Shown here piece after piece: positions 23,301 through 35,115 of a stretch of 64,000 nt of DNA. Every line of letters starts with the position of its first letter. The first letter of the stretch is position 1. Below the pieces are notes generated by a model that saw nothing but the letters and a program-made list of their open reading frames with translations, searched no databases and had not been told where the DNA came from. Source of the stretch: Laguncularia racemosa (lineage: Eukaryota; Streptophyta; Magnoliopsida; Myrtales; Combretaceae); contig JBBMOL010000065.1 of the NCBI GenBank assembly GCA_037954665.1, positions 930,001 through 994,000 on the forward strand, read 5' to 3'. The translations under genes and the position numbers were made by a program.

Positions 23301-25902
23301 GGCTCACTTATACCCTAGCCACCACTTACTCCCTCCCTCTCTCCCCTCTCTAGCATGTTGCTCTACCTCTAGATAAAAGTTAAATTGATGAGTAGAGATG
23401 AAGTTTAAAAATATGTGATGATATCTTGAAATTTGATGCCAGCTCTTTTTTCTTTTATTTTTTTAAAGGATTAATTATGATGAAGAGCTCGAAATATAGT
23501 TCTCAATAGAATATGAAGTCATGGCTATTTGTGGGGTTTAATAATAATAATAATAATAATAATGCATGTCTAGGTAAAATTTAGAAGAAAAAAAATGGTT
23601 GAATGATGATATGCACATACTTTGGTCTCTATAATATGGTGCCAATCACCAATTAATTGGTCCTACTTAGAATCTAATTTCTTTAAAACAATTATATCCT
23701 CGATATATGAAGTTGCCAACTCAATTGTAATGATGGGACAATGGACAATAAAGAAGATTTGAAAATATATATACATACATATATATATACTATGCAAACC
23801 GAAAAAACAATTTTTTATGAAAAAGAATTATATTATACTATTAGACCATCTTTAATCTTAAGAACCTTTACTACTAGACTATCTTCATTCTTAAGAGCCT
23901 TTACAAAGTCCTCAAGATACTATTTCAGCATTTTAAGAATTTTCTCTCTTCACATATCTCTTAACTTTATTCATAATATCTTTTATAAAAGTTTTTAATT
24001 TTTTTTTTTATAAGTTTTAGTGAGTCCACTTTTAACTTTAGTTTGCAATTTTCCTTTTGAAATTAAACCTTGATAAGACAAGTTAAACTGAAAAAAAAAA
24101 AAAAAAGAAAAACAACTAAGGAACCCTACCCTTTGATATTCTCGCTAAGCACCTAGTGTTCAGGGTGGCCTAAGTCATCTAAAGTGTTCTGCAAAGCTCC
24201 CAAGCCAGAAAGATCACGGTATCTCAACAAGTAGAAAATGCTTAAGATTTTATATCTTTGATATCGCAGAAGTTATTAATACTTGACATCGTTTCTTCTT
24301 TATTCGAAAATATCATGGCCTGGGTGTAGCTTTTAATACCCTAGACATTCAATTTTCTTAATGGATGGCCAAAAAGAGAGACGCCTAACGATCGATCAAG
24401 GAGTGACGTCGAGCTTCACTTCTTTTTTTATTATGTGATATTGTTTCTGTTTGCATTAACAAAAACAGAGACTAGTTAACACTGATTTGAAAACTTCATA
24501 AAACCTGCAAGGAGAAGAACAAAATCTAGCTGGAAGTTCAAAATATTATAAACTCCGGTCACTAAATAGATCACACCAAATTGAAAACGCTTCGAAGATC
24601 ATAACTAGCTAGATACGTAGGGAAAAGAATATCTCAATATCATAGGACTTTTTCACTGTTGAACGGGATTTGATTGTTTAAAATCAAAATACACATCTAA
24701 ATTGGATACACGCAACTGCATAACATGTGTAGATGAATTAATCAGAGTGTATCTGCCCACAAAATACATTGTCAAACTTATATATGTTTTAAAATACACC
24801 TATGGCATGCATGTTTTGAAAGAGTTGTTTACATAATTAAGTGATATCCTACATCAAGGAATTTTTAGAAGTACCTGACCAAATGGCAAGTGATCAAACT
24901 TTGTAGATTTATTTGTGAAAAAAGCTTAATATGTGCTTGTTTCATGGACAATATTCTTTAGACTTACTTTTCAAATTTTGCTATGATCAATATTTTGCAA
25001 TAGTTGAATAAGATCTCAATAATCTCAAAAATTTGCGGTTACTGATGATTTTTAGTGATGAGTGATGGTAGGAGAAGAAGGTTGTAGTTAAAGGCTTGGT
25101 GGTTAGTAGTTACAAAAATGTACATGGAAAATGGAGAAAATGATTTGTTTTCAAGAAAAGGAAATTGTTTTTACTTTCCTCGTTGTCTATTTGTACTTTC
25201 CACGATTATTAGCCACTTTTACCAAGGTCAATCACTATGATTATCTTGTGTCACCACTGATTTATTTAGCAATAATTGAAAATTCAAAAAAAAAGTCCAT
25301 AAACTATTCTTTATAGACAAATACTTTTACATAAATTGTTAAGTTATTAATGGACAATGAGATATAGGCTATGGCAAAATAAGATACATATCACACAAAA
25401 GAACTTAAAGGTGGAGTGACCCTTTCCTAATTTAGGAGATGGAAATCTAGCTCTGGTAATAGAAAATGAGATGGATCTAAGATTGAAACCCTATTGTTAC
25501 TCAACATTTCAATCAATACAAGTTGTAAGCTAAAATTTGTACAATACAAGCTAATCTTAATCATTTAAACCAATATTCATATTTTACATGATATAATTTG
25601 GCTTTAGAAATCTCAAAATATCTTAGAGCTATAGAATTTATGATATCTTCTTTTTCTAAAATTAGATCATATACCTCCGAACACATAAACCACCCGGTTA
25701 AACATGTATTAGAACACATTGCATAGATAGCCTTAGGTGTTTAGAACCACACACAAATTATCTTTAGATTTCATAAGATTTAACTCCTTTGCTAAGGTTT
25801 AGGCAATTGCATGACACCCTTTTGTAACTGTGAAATGAGCCTAATGCACAAGGTTTTTTATTTTCTGATGAGAATAAACTTGCACCAACTATTTCCTATG
25901 AC

Positions 25903-25983
25903 CCAGTGGAAGGAATTAGAGGACCGATGACAAGGGCAAGAGCAAATCACCTAGACTAAGCATTACAGATGATTAATCCAAAA
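25903..25983 (+). pseudogene. pol C-terminal tail encoded inside the solo LTR
   Basis: The frame reads DPVEGIRGPMTRARANHLD, a stop (TAA at 25957), then ALQMI. This matches in order the HGIGGPMARARAKRMREALQ tail of the complete element. It shows that in this lineage the LTR carries the last codons of pol. Confidence 0.75.
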
Positions 25984-26379
25984 GATGAGGTCATTTCCCA
26001 CTTGTCACGCATCTCCAATAATGATAATGAAGACCAAGGTTGGAGTAATCTTAGCAAATGGACAATTTTGAGCTTCAAGAATGTCATTACATATAAGATA
26101 TTGAAGATCACTTGGAAGTGAAAGAAGGCTGCCAGTGTGGAAACTTAGGTCATCGGCTTTTCTAACCAACCTAAGATGAAGGCTGCCGATTTTGGCCATA
26201 TAGGCTGCTGGCTTAGTTGGTCGACTTAAATGTAGGCCATTGGCCTTATCCATGTAAGCTATTGGCTTACTTTAGCCAGCCTAAATATAGGCCGTTAGCT
26301 TTGAGGCCGGCTTAGGGTGTCAGCCTATGTTAGATCCATAATGTAATTTCTTTTGTATTTTGCCCATTCGATTGTAGAC

Positions 26380-26387
26380 TATAAATA
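26380..26387 (+). promoter_or_regulatory. TATA box of the solo CRM-like LTR
   Basis: TATAAATA lies 258 bp before the LTR end, a distance like that of the TATAAATA in the complete CRM-like element (about 277 bp). Confidence 0.6.
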
Positions 26388-27737
26388 GTCTTCTAGGGCA
26401 CGAAACTAAAAGACTTTTAGATGTATTTTTCTTTTAAGAAAACCTCATTGTGTTCTTCATCAAGAACTCCCTCCGATCCAGTTAAGGTAACTTGTAACGA
26501 TCATAATTGCTTATAACTTTGGTTTTAATTTGTTATTCAAGTTCTGGTCAAGTTGTTACTTGGTTTCAAGGATGATTCTAGGGCTACTTTTCCATCCAAT
26601 CGGGTTCTAGGCTAATCTCAACCTAGGGTTCGCATCATTTTCTTTTTATTGTTCTTAATGGAGGGGCATAGCATAATTTGACCGGCTCCTTAGGCCACAT
26701 GAATCACCTTATGAAACCAATACACTAATTAAGTAAAGCTTGCTCTATTTTATTAAAGTAGAAGAGTATCCTTAGTGAGATTTGAATGAAAGATCACATG
26801 CAAATTGACATAAGAGTCCTTGGGATTTGTCCACCCTTTGCAGCTAATGCTCAAGGTTTATATAGTGGAATGCTAGAATCTAGGTAACAATGCCAAGATT
26901 CTATCAATTCAAGGATGCTCATACTTAGACAATCGTATATCATTACATAGCATGTATATATAAGAAAAAAGTTCATGAAGGACATAGAGAGAAAGTAATG
27001 CAGGCTTTCATGGAAATAGGATTTAAGATTTTCTTTCGTACACTTAAAAATACCAACAAAAGGTGAAGGATTCAAGCATAAGAACAATCCTATACTGACC
27101 AAGAATGAGGCCACGAAAAATGCTAAAAAGCACCCCCATTCACCGACATGAAACTTGATCATTGAGAATTATAACTAGTCATCTAGTGATTTCATCAAGA
27201 TTTTACATAAAATTGCTTATGCATATAAAATAAAATATCAATGTGAAACGATCCAAGTATCAGATTGCAACTAGTTACCATATTCTCATGAAACCATAGT
27301 ACCAAATCAGTTAATAAAACTACACGAAACCAAAAACAACACTTTGATATACTGAGAAATACACTCTTCACAAACAAATCAACAGTAAAGTCCCAGACTA
27401 GAGCCAATAAATCTCTTCTATGTAACTGCTAACCAACTAATACCCATTAAAAATAAAGGGAAAACAATACCTATGCTAGTTTCAAAGAGTATGAAGTAGA
27501 CTTAAACAGTTCTAGCAATAGAAGAAGCCATTGTTCTTTTTTATTATTTTTTCAAAAAGGACTCACAAGAAAGAAGGATGCGACTGTTAAAAATAAATAA
27601 ATAAATAAACACAGGATGAGAGAGAGGAATAAAAAGACTCATTGCTGTTACTAATATAATGTGTTTAGATGATATAATAATGATATTTAAATAAGAAATG
27701 ACAATATCTATATCTATTGATATAGTAGTTGAGACTG

Positions 27738-27990
27738 CTTTTGATATCTCATATTTTATTTATAAAATTCCTTTAAAGACCTTTAAATAAATTCATGTGA
27801 TCTATATTATTAAAGCAGTGAAACTACTTTTAGTATCTCATATTTTATTTATAAAATTTCTTTAAATATCCTTAAATAAATTCATATCATCTATATTATT
27901 AAAGTGACAAAGACCGTATTAGATGTCTCACATTTCATTTATAAAATTCCTTTAAAAATCCTTAAATAAATTCATGTTACTCATTAGCTA
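27738..27990. repeat. Three tandem copies of a ~90-bp AT-rich unit
   Basis: ctcatattttatttataaaat recurs at 27748, 27837 and (as ctcacatttcattt) 27927, each followed by tctttaaa..ccttaaataaattcat and tctatattattaaag. Spacing is 89 and 90 bp. Confidence 0.8.
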
Positions 27991-28379
27991 AAAAATATTT
28001 GAATGTATTCAATCCCATCTACTCCCTTATTGTCTCCTCTTTTTCCGCTTATCTCATCCACGTTTTCTAATCATTGGTAATTCATAGGAAGAGAGTTAAT
28101 TACCAAGGCGATGCTAATGGACCAAATCGGCATCAATAATAGGTAACTTATTTGGAACTTATGAAAACACTATGGCTATTTCTTCTTTTTCAATTTTTAT
28201 TTTTTAAAAGTAAAAGAAATAAAGAAAAGTAAAATCAATACTTTGTTAAATAGGCAGTTTTTGTATTATCACCAAAAAAAAAAAAAATCTTATATGTTGG
28301 ATATCATGGCTCCAATTTTAAAGCTTGATGAGTTGAATTGTAAATTTATACTAGCAAACACACATTCATGTTATGTATG

Positions 28380-28471
28380 TAAAATTTACACAACAATTAA
28401 AGTAAAATACTAGTGGACAATGCGGTAAAATTTACACAACAATTAAAGTAAAATACTAGTGGATAGTGCGC
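28380..28471. repeat. Two tandem copies of a 46-bp unit
   Basis: taaaatttacacaacaatta followed by aagtaaaatactagtgga occurs at 28380 and 28426; the copies differ only near their ends (caatgcgg versus tagtgcg). This is a recent local duplication. Confidence 0.85.
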
Positions 28472-29715
28472 CTACATGCATATCTAAAATACCAAATGCA
28501 TAAAACTTACAACTGGATTGTGGTAATGCATCCATTGGTATTACACGTGCAAAAATTTGATGTAGCAAATATGACCAAATTGAGAATATAAAATAGTTCC
28601 CAAATCAGATTATACACACAACTATTTGATATAAACAGACAAGGACCATGCATTTTTTTATGTTTCTAAAAATTAATAAATAAGCATATATTAGCAGAGT
28701 TGTCTATGTGATGCGTGTGCAAACACTAAATAAAACAATATCATATGAAAGCCGATGATTTGAGAACAAATTATGCATAAATAGTCTTAAAAATGCATTA
28801 AAAAGAAATTAAAAATGTATAATCAAGATAAATATATTATTATTTTTTTATTAAAATGGATTGAAAATATTCTAATCATATTTAACTTGCTTCATCAAGA
28901 AATTATCATGTGCCAAAAAATAAAAAATAAAGGAGATACAATTATCCAAAAAAATATATATGTTAGACTTAATGCAATATATAAGTACTTAGCATTTGCA
29001 TTATGTGCACAATGAAAAAAAAATGCTAAAGTGGAAAAAGAAAACATGCATTTAGAAAAATATAGGCCCCTTTTAATATTTGGATTAGTTAACATTGAAA
29101 TTTGATAATTTTTTTTCTTAACCAAAAATATTAATGTTTAATTCTTTTTGGTATTTTAAATGGGTAGTTTAGAGAAGAAAGACGAGAGAAAAGAGGCTAG
29201 TGTGTTAGTGAGGGTTAATGGGTTACGACTTTTTGTTGATAAAAGTGGCATTGTAGTTTAAATGGTTGATTTACTAATTTAACTTTTAGGAATAAGATGT
29301 TTCAATAGTAACTACCTTGATGGAAGAATTGATTGTAAAAAATACTAAAAGTGGTTAAGAACTCCTTATTCACTTTAATATTATAGATATCGATGACCGA
29401 AGGAGAAATTAAGCAAAAATGGTCTAAGAATGCATGAAAAATTATTAAACAAAAAAAAAGGAAGAAAACAACAAAGGTAATAAATTATAGATGGTTTTAT
29501 TAAACTATATAAAGTTGCTTAGTTGAAGAAGTCACCATTTGCCTACAAACAACAAAGGAAATTAATTGAGAAATTTGGTATATAGAATTAAATACATTAA
29601 GCATAACTATATAAAAATTTCCTATCTTATTCAAAAAAATAAAATAAAAACATACTTTACCTCCTATTTTATAAGAAGACATCAATATAAGTAAGTTTAC
29701 TTCATAATAGTATGA

Positions 29716-29917
29716 GGATGAAAATTTATTGTGCTAAGGATGTTATAACCATGTTGTACTGATCTATTAAAATGCGCCATGTGAAAATTTTAATTTAAGA
29801 AAGGAGACATACGAAGAAAATGGAAAACTTGTTATAAAATATTGTATACCACATGGCACATTTTAATAGGTTGGCACAACATGGTTACAATATCCTTAAC
29901 ACAACAAATTTTCATCC
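29716..29917. mobile_element. Mutator-type MITE (202 bp) with 9-bp target duplication
   Basis: The left arm 29716-29783 and right arm 29850-29917 are inverted copies over 68 bp, starting GGATGAAAATTT at both ends, with about nine mismatches that are all transitions. A loop of about 66 bp separates them. ATAGTATGA flanks the unit on both sides (29707-29715 and 29918-29926). Long TIRs with a 9-bp TSD are diagnostic of Mutator-like elements. It has no coding capacity, so it would have needed a MULE transposase in trans. Confidence 0.88.
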
Positions 29918-29926
29918 ATAGTATGA

Positions 29927-31920
29927 CTAAGATCGCACAACCTCAAGCTTTTTCTCATCACTCAATGCTACAGTATAACCACAACAACATCATACATTTG
30001 TTGTGAATTGTAGTAGTTAGTGCTAAAAATGACACAATTAGGATAAAAATTCCAATGAAGTGTGTGGAGGGCTTGTTTATTGTACATAGATGATTGAAAT
30101 TTCCAAAATAAACTATCAAATTATATATTTAAAATAAAATATATATTTAGTAAAGATACCAAATAGTGCTAACACCTGAAATAATATAGATAATTACTAT
30201 ACATGATATTATATATTTTATATGTAATCATTTTTACACCCACAATACGGATGCATTGACTGCTAGTACATTTTTTAAAAAACTAACTTTCCTATTTTCA
30301 TTATTTGCATGCCATTCATCCATCGTGTTAGTGCATTCAAATTTTTCTCTAAAGGGAATGAGAGAGTAATTGAATAGGGTTGAGTTGGGTGGTTTGTTGT
30401 ATGTTTTTTTTGGTATAAAAAACTTATCTATTCCAAATAAATCTGACTATTTCACAAGTATTTTTTCTTCTTCTTCTTCTTCATTTTTTTTTTTCCAAAG
30501 CATGAGTATTCATTTATTAACCTAAAATCACATTGAAACAAAGCTAACTCATCCATTCCAAACAACCAACCAAAGGAATTTTCTATGGTTCCACTAGTGA
30601 TTCTAATGGGATTGGTCCAATTTTTAATCTTTCCATAAATTTATATATTAACGATAAAGATTTAATGGCAAATAATAGTAAAGATTTAATATACAAAACT
30701 GAATGGTGAGATTAGAAGCTAGATTAGTCTTGCTAAAATAGTAGACGAGACTGTAATAGATAAAAAAGAAAATTATCTTAGATGGGTATTCCTAAATTCT
30801 TCTAGTATCATAGCATAAATCAACTACAACATCCATTTATAACAACCTAAAATCAAAAGCTTCAACTTTTATCATGAGTGGCTTCTGAATTCACATAAAA
30901 TTCACAGTGAAACAAAACCAAATCATTTGTCTCAACAATCCAAAAGCAAAAGCCTAGATTTTTAACATGAATGTAAACCAAGATCAAATCATCCATTCAA
31001 AATTATCTAATTTCTCAGTCAAATTGAACAGGTTGAAAATCACACGAGTTATCTCAAAAACTTAATTATAAGATAAGAAGACCATCGCAGGCACATAAAT
31101 CACAAGCATAGAAAGGAAACAACATTTATTGTAAACAAAATTGAGCCCAAGAGAGAGAGATTGGTGTATATATAGGAAAATAGATAGAGAAAGAGAGAGT
31201 TCTATCAAGTAGAACGACTAATCAAACACAAATCCAATGGAACTAAGGTTTTGTCATATGTGTTGAGATAAACGTCAATATCTTGTTTATTAACCATTAC
31301 TTAATTTGAACTCCATAGCCGCAACATAGCACTAAAGGATGAAAATGAGGAGTAGAAGGGAGAGTCATTTTTGGAAAATAATAGAAGTTATTTAATTTTT
31401 CCTTTTTAATATATAAATTGTGCAACTTCTTAAGCTCTTTTTTCCTCTCTCTTTATTCTTTTGTGTAACATATATTATATTTATATATAGGGTCATGCTA
31501 TAAATACATATGCATTCACACACAAATTATATATATATATATATAACGATCACATTTCATAGAGCACTATCTCACATATATCTTACGGAGAGTAGAAATG
31601 GTATTGAAGCTATGTTCACAATTTTTTCTATGGGGGTAAGCAGACCATCCAATAAAAACCTCTACTTAGATAAGTTATCTACAAAGTTATTTTGGTTTTA
31701 AGTTTGAATTAGAATTTCGTTATAAACAAAAGGGCGTGAATAAGGTACCTAGCATTAGTCAGCTTGAATAGCATGTTCCTAGTAGTAAGTCTTACAAAGG
31801 TAGTGAATTTGTTGGTAAGCATTGGTGGTCCTAATTGGTTTAAATTTTCAATGCCAAGTTAAACAAAATATTATTTAGATTTTAACCAAAATATATTTGA
31901 GATGACTATCTAAAATGAGC
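29927..31920. other. AT-rich intergenic region, no recognisable gene
   Basis: Only short ORFs are seen. A TTC-rich run (about 30468-30483), a (TA)n run (about 31529-31544) and GA-rich segments (about 31149-31200) are present. Nothing supports a gene. Confidence 0.5.
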
Positions 31921-32025
31921 TTTTTTAGGAGATCTTTTTCTTTTGCTATTGCTAGATCTAAACAATCTTTTTCATTAGAAACCAGCTTAAATAGTTAAGA
32001 TCAAGACACATACAACATTTCATAA

Positions 32026-32637
32026 ATCAAAATATCTCAAATAGAACAAAATTGGTCAAATACAAAACAAAACCTAAAAGAAATATATGAAGCAAGAAGT
32101 TTTAGTTTAAAACATGATTATGTAATAAAAACTATTGAACAAACCATACCTATAGGAAGTACTCATGCTAAAATAAATCTTTTTACTGGAGAATCCATAG
32201 GAAGACACAAAGAAAAATATAAATTTTTACTTATAGGATTAATTCAGATTGTAGTAAAACCCCTTCATAGATTAAGTATGAATCACCTTATATTAATATG
32301 GTTGAGAGATGCTAGGGACATTGATTTTGATCAAACAACATTATCAATCATTCAAGCAAACTTGCATAAAGGCCCATCTTACTCAAATCGTTGCTCCAAT
32401 TTTACCATAGGATTAGATGACGCTAGAATAATGAATAATTTAGTGTTACATATTCAATCTCAAAATGATAAATTTTTAAAAGGGACTAAGGTCATGGCAC
32501 TTATTTATATAATTTATTATAAATGTATGAGCAGTAATATTAATCTAAAGGCAAAGAAAATCTCTCCAAAAGGTGAAACCCTTCTTTTAGAAGCAAACAC
32601 AGAAGATTGTAAAGTATTCACTCCAAAAATGTTATGA
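32026..32637 (+). pseudogene. Caulimovirid movement-protein-like fragment
   Basis: An open stretch of about 200 codons; two stops (31996 and 32023) precede it in the same frame. It resembles the 30K-type movement protein of caulimovirids, with a short LHKGPSYSNRCSNFTIGLDD segment typical of the conserved core and an upstream GESIGRHKEKYKF stretch. In the virus this protein would form tubules through plasmodesmata; here it is a fragment ending at 32637. After it, the frame of the relic is interrupted repeatedly. Confidence 0.72.
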
Positions 32638-33542
32638 TAAGATGAAGTAAAACTTCTAGAAATTTTAGGTTTTAGAAAAAGTGGTTCCTCTAAAGCTAAG
32701 TAGTTCTAATAGTAAACCTACCTTACTTTCATGATATGTTGATGGACCTCTTAAGATAGCTTTCCCTAAAAATACTAATAGAATGCCATTTACCTTAGTA
32801 TAGATGATAGCATTGATTTAAGAAAAATGAATTTAGAGAATAATCCACCTCTTAAAAGAGAAGATAATGAGGAAAAAAGGTTTGACCAAGAAAATATTAA
32901 ATTGAGAGTAAATTTTAAACCACCTATTCCTAAACCAATTTATCAACTAAATTTTCCAACACAATCGCAAATGTATGAACTTGACACGATGACTTTAGAA
33001 GAACCTTGTACTATTGATAAATAATTCTTAACAAAAGTTTTTCATTTTGAAGAAAATAATTATAAAAGAAGAGCATACTTTTCAATATGTTCCAAAGAAG
33101 AGACACATACAATAAGAGCTTAATGGTATAATGATATGCAAAATAGATTGAAAGAAAATAAACCTTTCTTTAAATGGTTTTCAAAAGATTATGGATTAAA
33201 GGAAAATGCTAATCAAGTATTATATACCATTGGATTACAAACACATAGAATTAAAAACTTAATTATAGAAAATTCTGAAGGAGATTCCAAATTGAAGTTT
33301 GGAAAAGATCCAATCAAACCGAAGATCCAACCTCTTCATCCATATCAATGCCAATTTATCCTCCTTTTTTTCATTCAAGAACAAAAATAAAAAAATAAAA
33401 ATTAGCAAAGAAGAAGATTTGTTAGAAACTATAACAAATAGGTTGGATAAACTTAATATAATAGATAGTAAAAAGGCAATAAACGTGATAGACAAAGAAG
33501 GTGAAACTGATATAGTTGAGTTAACCAATCAACTCACAAAAA

Positions 33543-34570
33543 TTGGATATTAATAGGATAGGAATGGTGCCAAGAGAGGTCAAAAGAGAATATAAAATTG
33601 TATCCAATCTTAGGGGATGGTACACGAGACCTTCTCCAACTAATAAAATGTTTGAAGAAAAACCACATATCGAGATTAATAAATTTAGAGGAAGTGGAGT
33701 ATATGAGTGGAATATAGATGAACTAATAGAACACTAAATTTTATATTTATTAAGTCACATGGTAATAGCATCAAATGCTGATAAACAACAGAATAATTCT
33801 GATCATCAGATAGTTGTGATTCTAGCATAAGGATTTACTAGTCAACTTAAAGGATAGTGGGAAAATTATCTTACTTTAAAGGCAAAACAATTTATAATTA
33901 CACCACAAAGAGAAGTACTTACTAGTGAATGACTTATTTCAATAGACGATGTAATCTCTACCCTTATTTATGCAAGTATTATACGTTTTGTAGGAGAACC
34001 CGCTAAGTTCGACTAATGAAGTGGAGAAGTTTTACACAATCTTACATGTAATACTCTCAATGATTTTAGATGGTGTAAAGATGTATTTTTAGCAAAAACA
34101 TTTACCAAGGAAGATTGTAATTCTAGCTATTGAAAACAAAGATTCATTTTAGAATTTCCAAAACTCTTAGCGAAAAAGGTAAGAGATAGGATAGAAAGAA
34201 ATTATAGGATAAATTCAAATTATAAACCCTTTACATATGGAGAAATAATAAACGCTATAAATTTAGATGAATTAAGTCTATATAATGCTATGAAACTAAA
34301 GACTAAAACACAAAATGAAAAAAGAGGAATTATAAATAAACTAAGGGACTTCTATTATCAATATGGATATGAAAAGATTCTAGCTCCCTCGACAAAAGCA
34401 TAGAAGAAAAGGAAAAAACAATTTCAATATAGAAATCATGATAAAAAGTTTCATAAGAGTCAAAATAGAAAATATAAACCCAAAGAAAAATCATTCAAGA
34501 AGTCTAAAAAGATAAAATGTTATAAACATGGAAAAAATAGACATATAGCTCCAAATTGTTTTATGGATGT
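33543..34570 (+). pseudogene. Caulimovirid coat-protein-like fragment with degenerate zinc knuckle
   Basis: Separate frame pieces at 33543-33737 (NLRGWYTRPSPTNK) and about 33760-34560 resemble the coat protein region of caulimovirids. Lys-rich stretches (QNRKYKPKEKSFKKSKK) precede a CCHC-type knuckle at 34518-34559 that reads CYKHGKNRHIAPNC, so the second Cys is replaced by His. Several stops (for example near 33736, 33829, 33853 and 34015) interrupt it. No functional product is possible. Confidence 0.7.
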
Positions 34571-34689
34571 CTCCTACCTATCCCTTCAATCATGGATTTC
34601 AAAATTTAGTAAGTAGCAAAGAAAAAGGACATATACCAAATACAACCTCTAGACTCTATTAAGCTTGCTTTCGCAATTTGGTAGATATA

Positions 34690-35115
34690 GACGTCTGGGA
34701 ATCACTTGTGTTTAGCTAAGCACCAACCAAAGTCCAACCAGTTAACAATAGTGGGAGTATTTAGAGATGAATATGGTTGCTGGGTTTTTGGCTTTTGTAG
34801 GAAAATTGGAAATATCTCTATTTTGTATGCAGAGATTTAGGCTATTTATTAGGCCTTACAATATGCACAACTAATGGGTATTAAGTTTATTGAACTATTA
34901 ACAAACCCTCTTGCGGCATCTACAATTTTAACTACTTCTACTGTTGATAATATAAAGTTTGATTATGCTAATATCGCCTTTGTGTGTAGGCATGAATGTT
35001 CTTTGTTTTAGAGATTGTTGGATCAACTACATTGCTAGAGAAGTGAACACTGTGGCGGATGCCTTAACTAGTAGGATGCAAGATGATAGTGTGGAGGAGT
35101 GGCTAGCTTTTGTTC
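34690..35115 (+). pseudogene. LINE-type RNase H (RVT_3-like) relic, cut by the CRM-like insertion
   Basis: Pieces in two frames read GVFRDEYGCWVFGF, RKIGNIS, then IAREVNTVADAL, the order of the RNase H domain at the end of plant L1-type LINE pol proteins or related plant RNase H relics. Stops lie near 34848 and 34858, with a frame change near 35010. The 3' end is interrupted at 35115 by the minus-strand chromovirus; sequence may resume at 41442 but is not recognisable there. Confidence 0.6.

Larger units (their letters stand above)
18861..25860. other. AT-rich intergenic region, no recognisable gene
   Basis: Only short ORFs without motifs are present (longest about 85 aa at 23741-23998). Notable content: an (AAT)n run at about 23541-23566, long A- and T-runs, and three tracts of gagctt/aagctc iterations (about 19660-19790, 21890-22270 and 22890-23300). 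No tRNA, rRNA or intact transposon was found. Confidence 0.5.
25866..26637 (+). mobile_element. Solo LTR of a CRM-like chromovirus (772 bp) with TTTTC target duplication
   Basis: The segment starts TGATGAGAAT and ends CCTAGGGTTCGCATCA; the last 16 bases are identical to the LTR end of the CRM-like element at 35116. It is flanked by TTTTC on both sides (25861-25865 and 26638-26642), a perfect 5-bp TSD. Inside, near its start, it encodes a chromovirus pol tail (GPMTRARA, 25921-25944), followed by iterated GGCTTAG/GGCC motifs (about 26140-26320) and a TATA box. Absence of any internal region implies excision by recombination between two LTRs. Confidence 0.88.
26643..29706. other. AT-rich intergenic region with short tandem repeats
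   Basis: No recognised genes. Two minus-strand ORFs (26851-27162, 103 aa; 27195-27407, 70 aa) are hydrophobic and cysteine-rich but match nothing I know and have no supporting context. Repeats inside are listed separately. Confidence 0.45.
31921..34610 (+). mobile_element. Endogenous pararetrovirus (Caulimoviridae) relic, movement- and coat-protein part
   Basis: Collinear fragments in the order movement protein, linker, coat protein and zinc knuckle follow the polyprotein order of petuvirus/florendovirus/badnavirus-like caulimovirids. The reading frame is broken by many stops and frame changes, and no protease, RT or RNase H follows, so only the 5' part of the coding region was integrated or survives. 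Base composition is strongly A-rich, as in caulimovirid coding DNA. It is replication-incompetent. The genus assignment is uncertain. Confidence 0.75.

Noticed and set aside
26851..27407. Two minus-strand ORFs (103 and 70 aa) as membrane proteins
   Set aside because: Phe/Leu/Cys-rich composition arises from reading AT-rich DNA antisense; no start context or homology.
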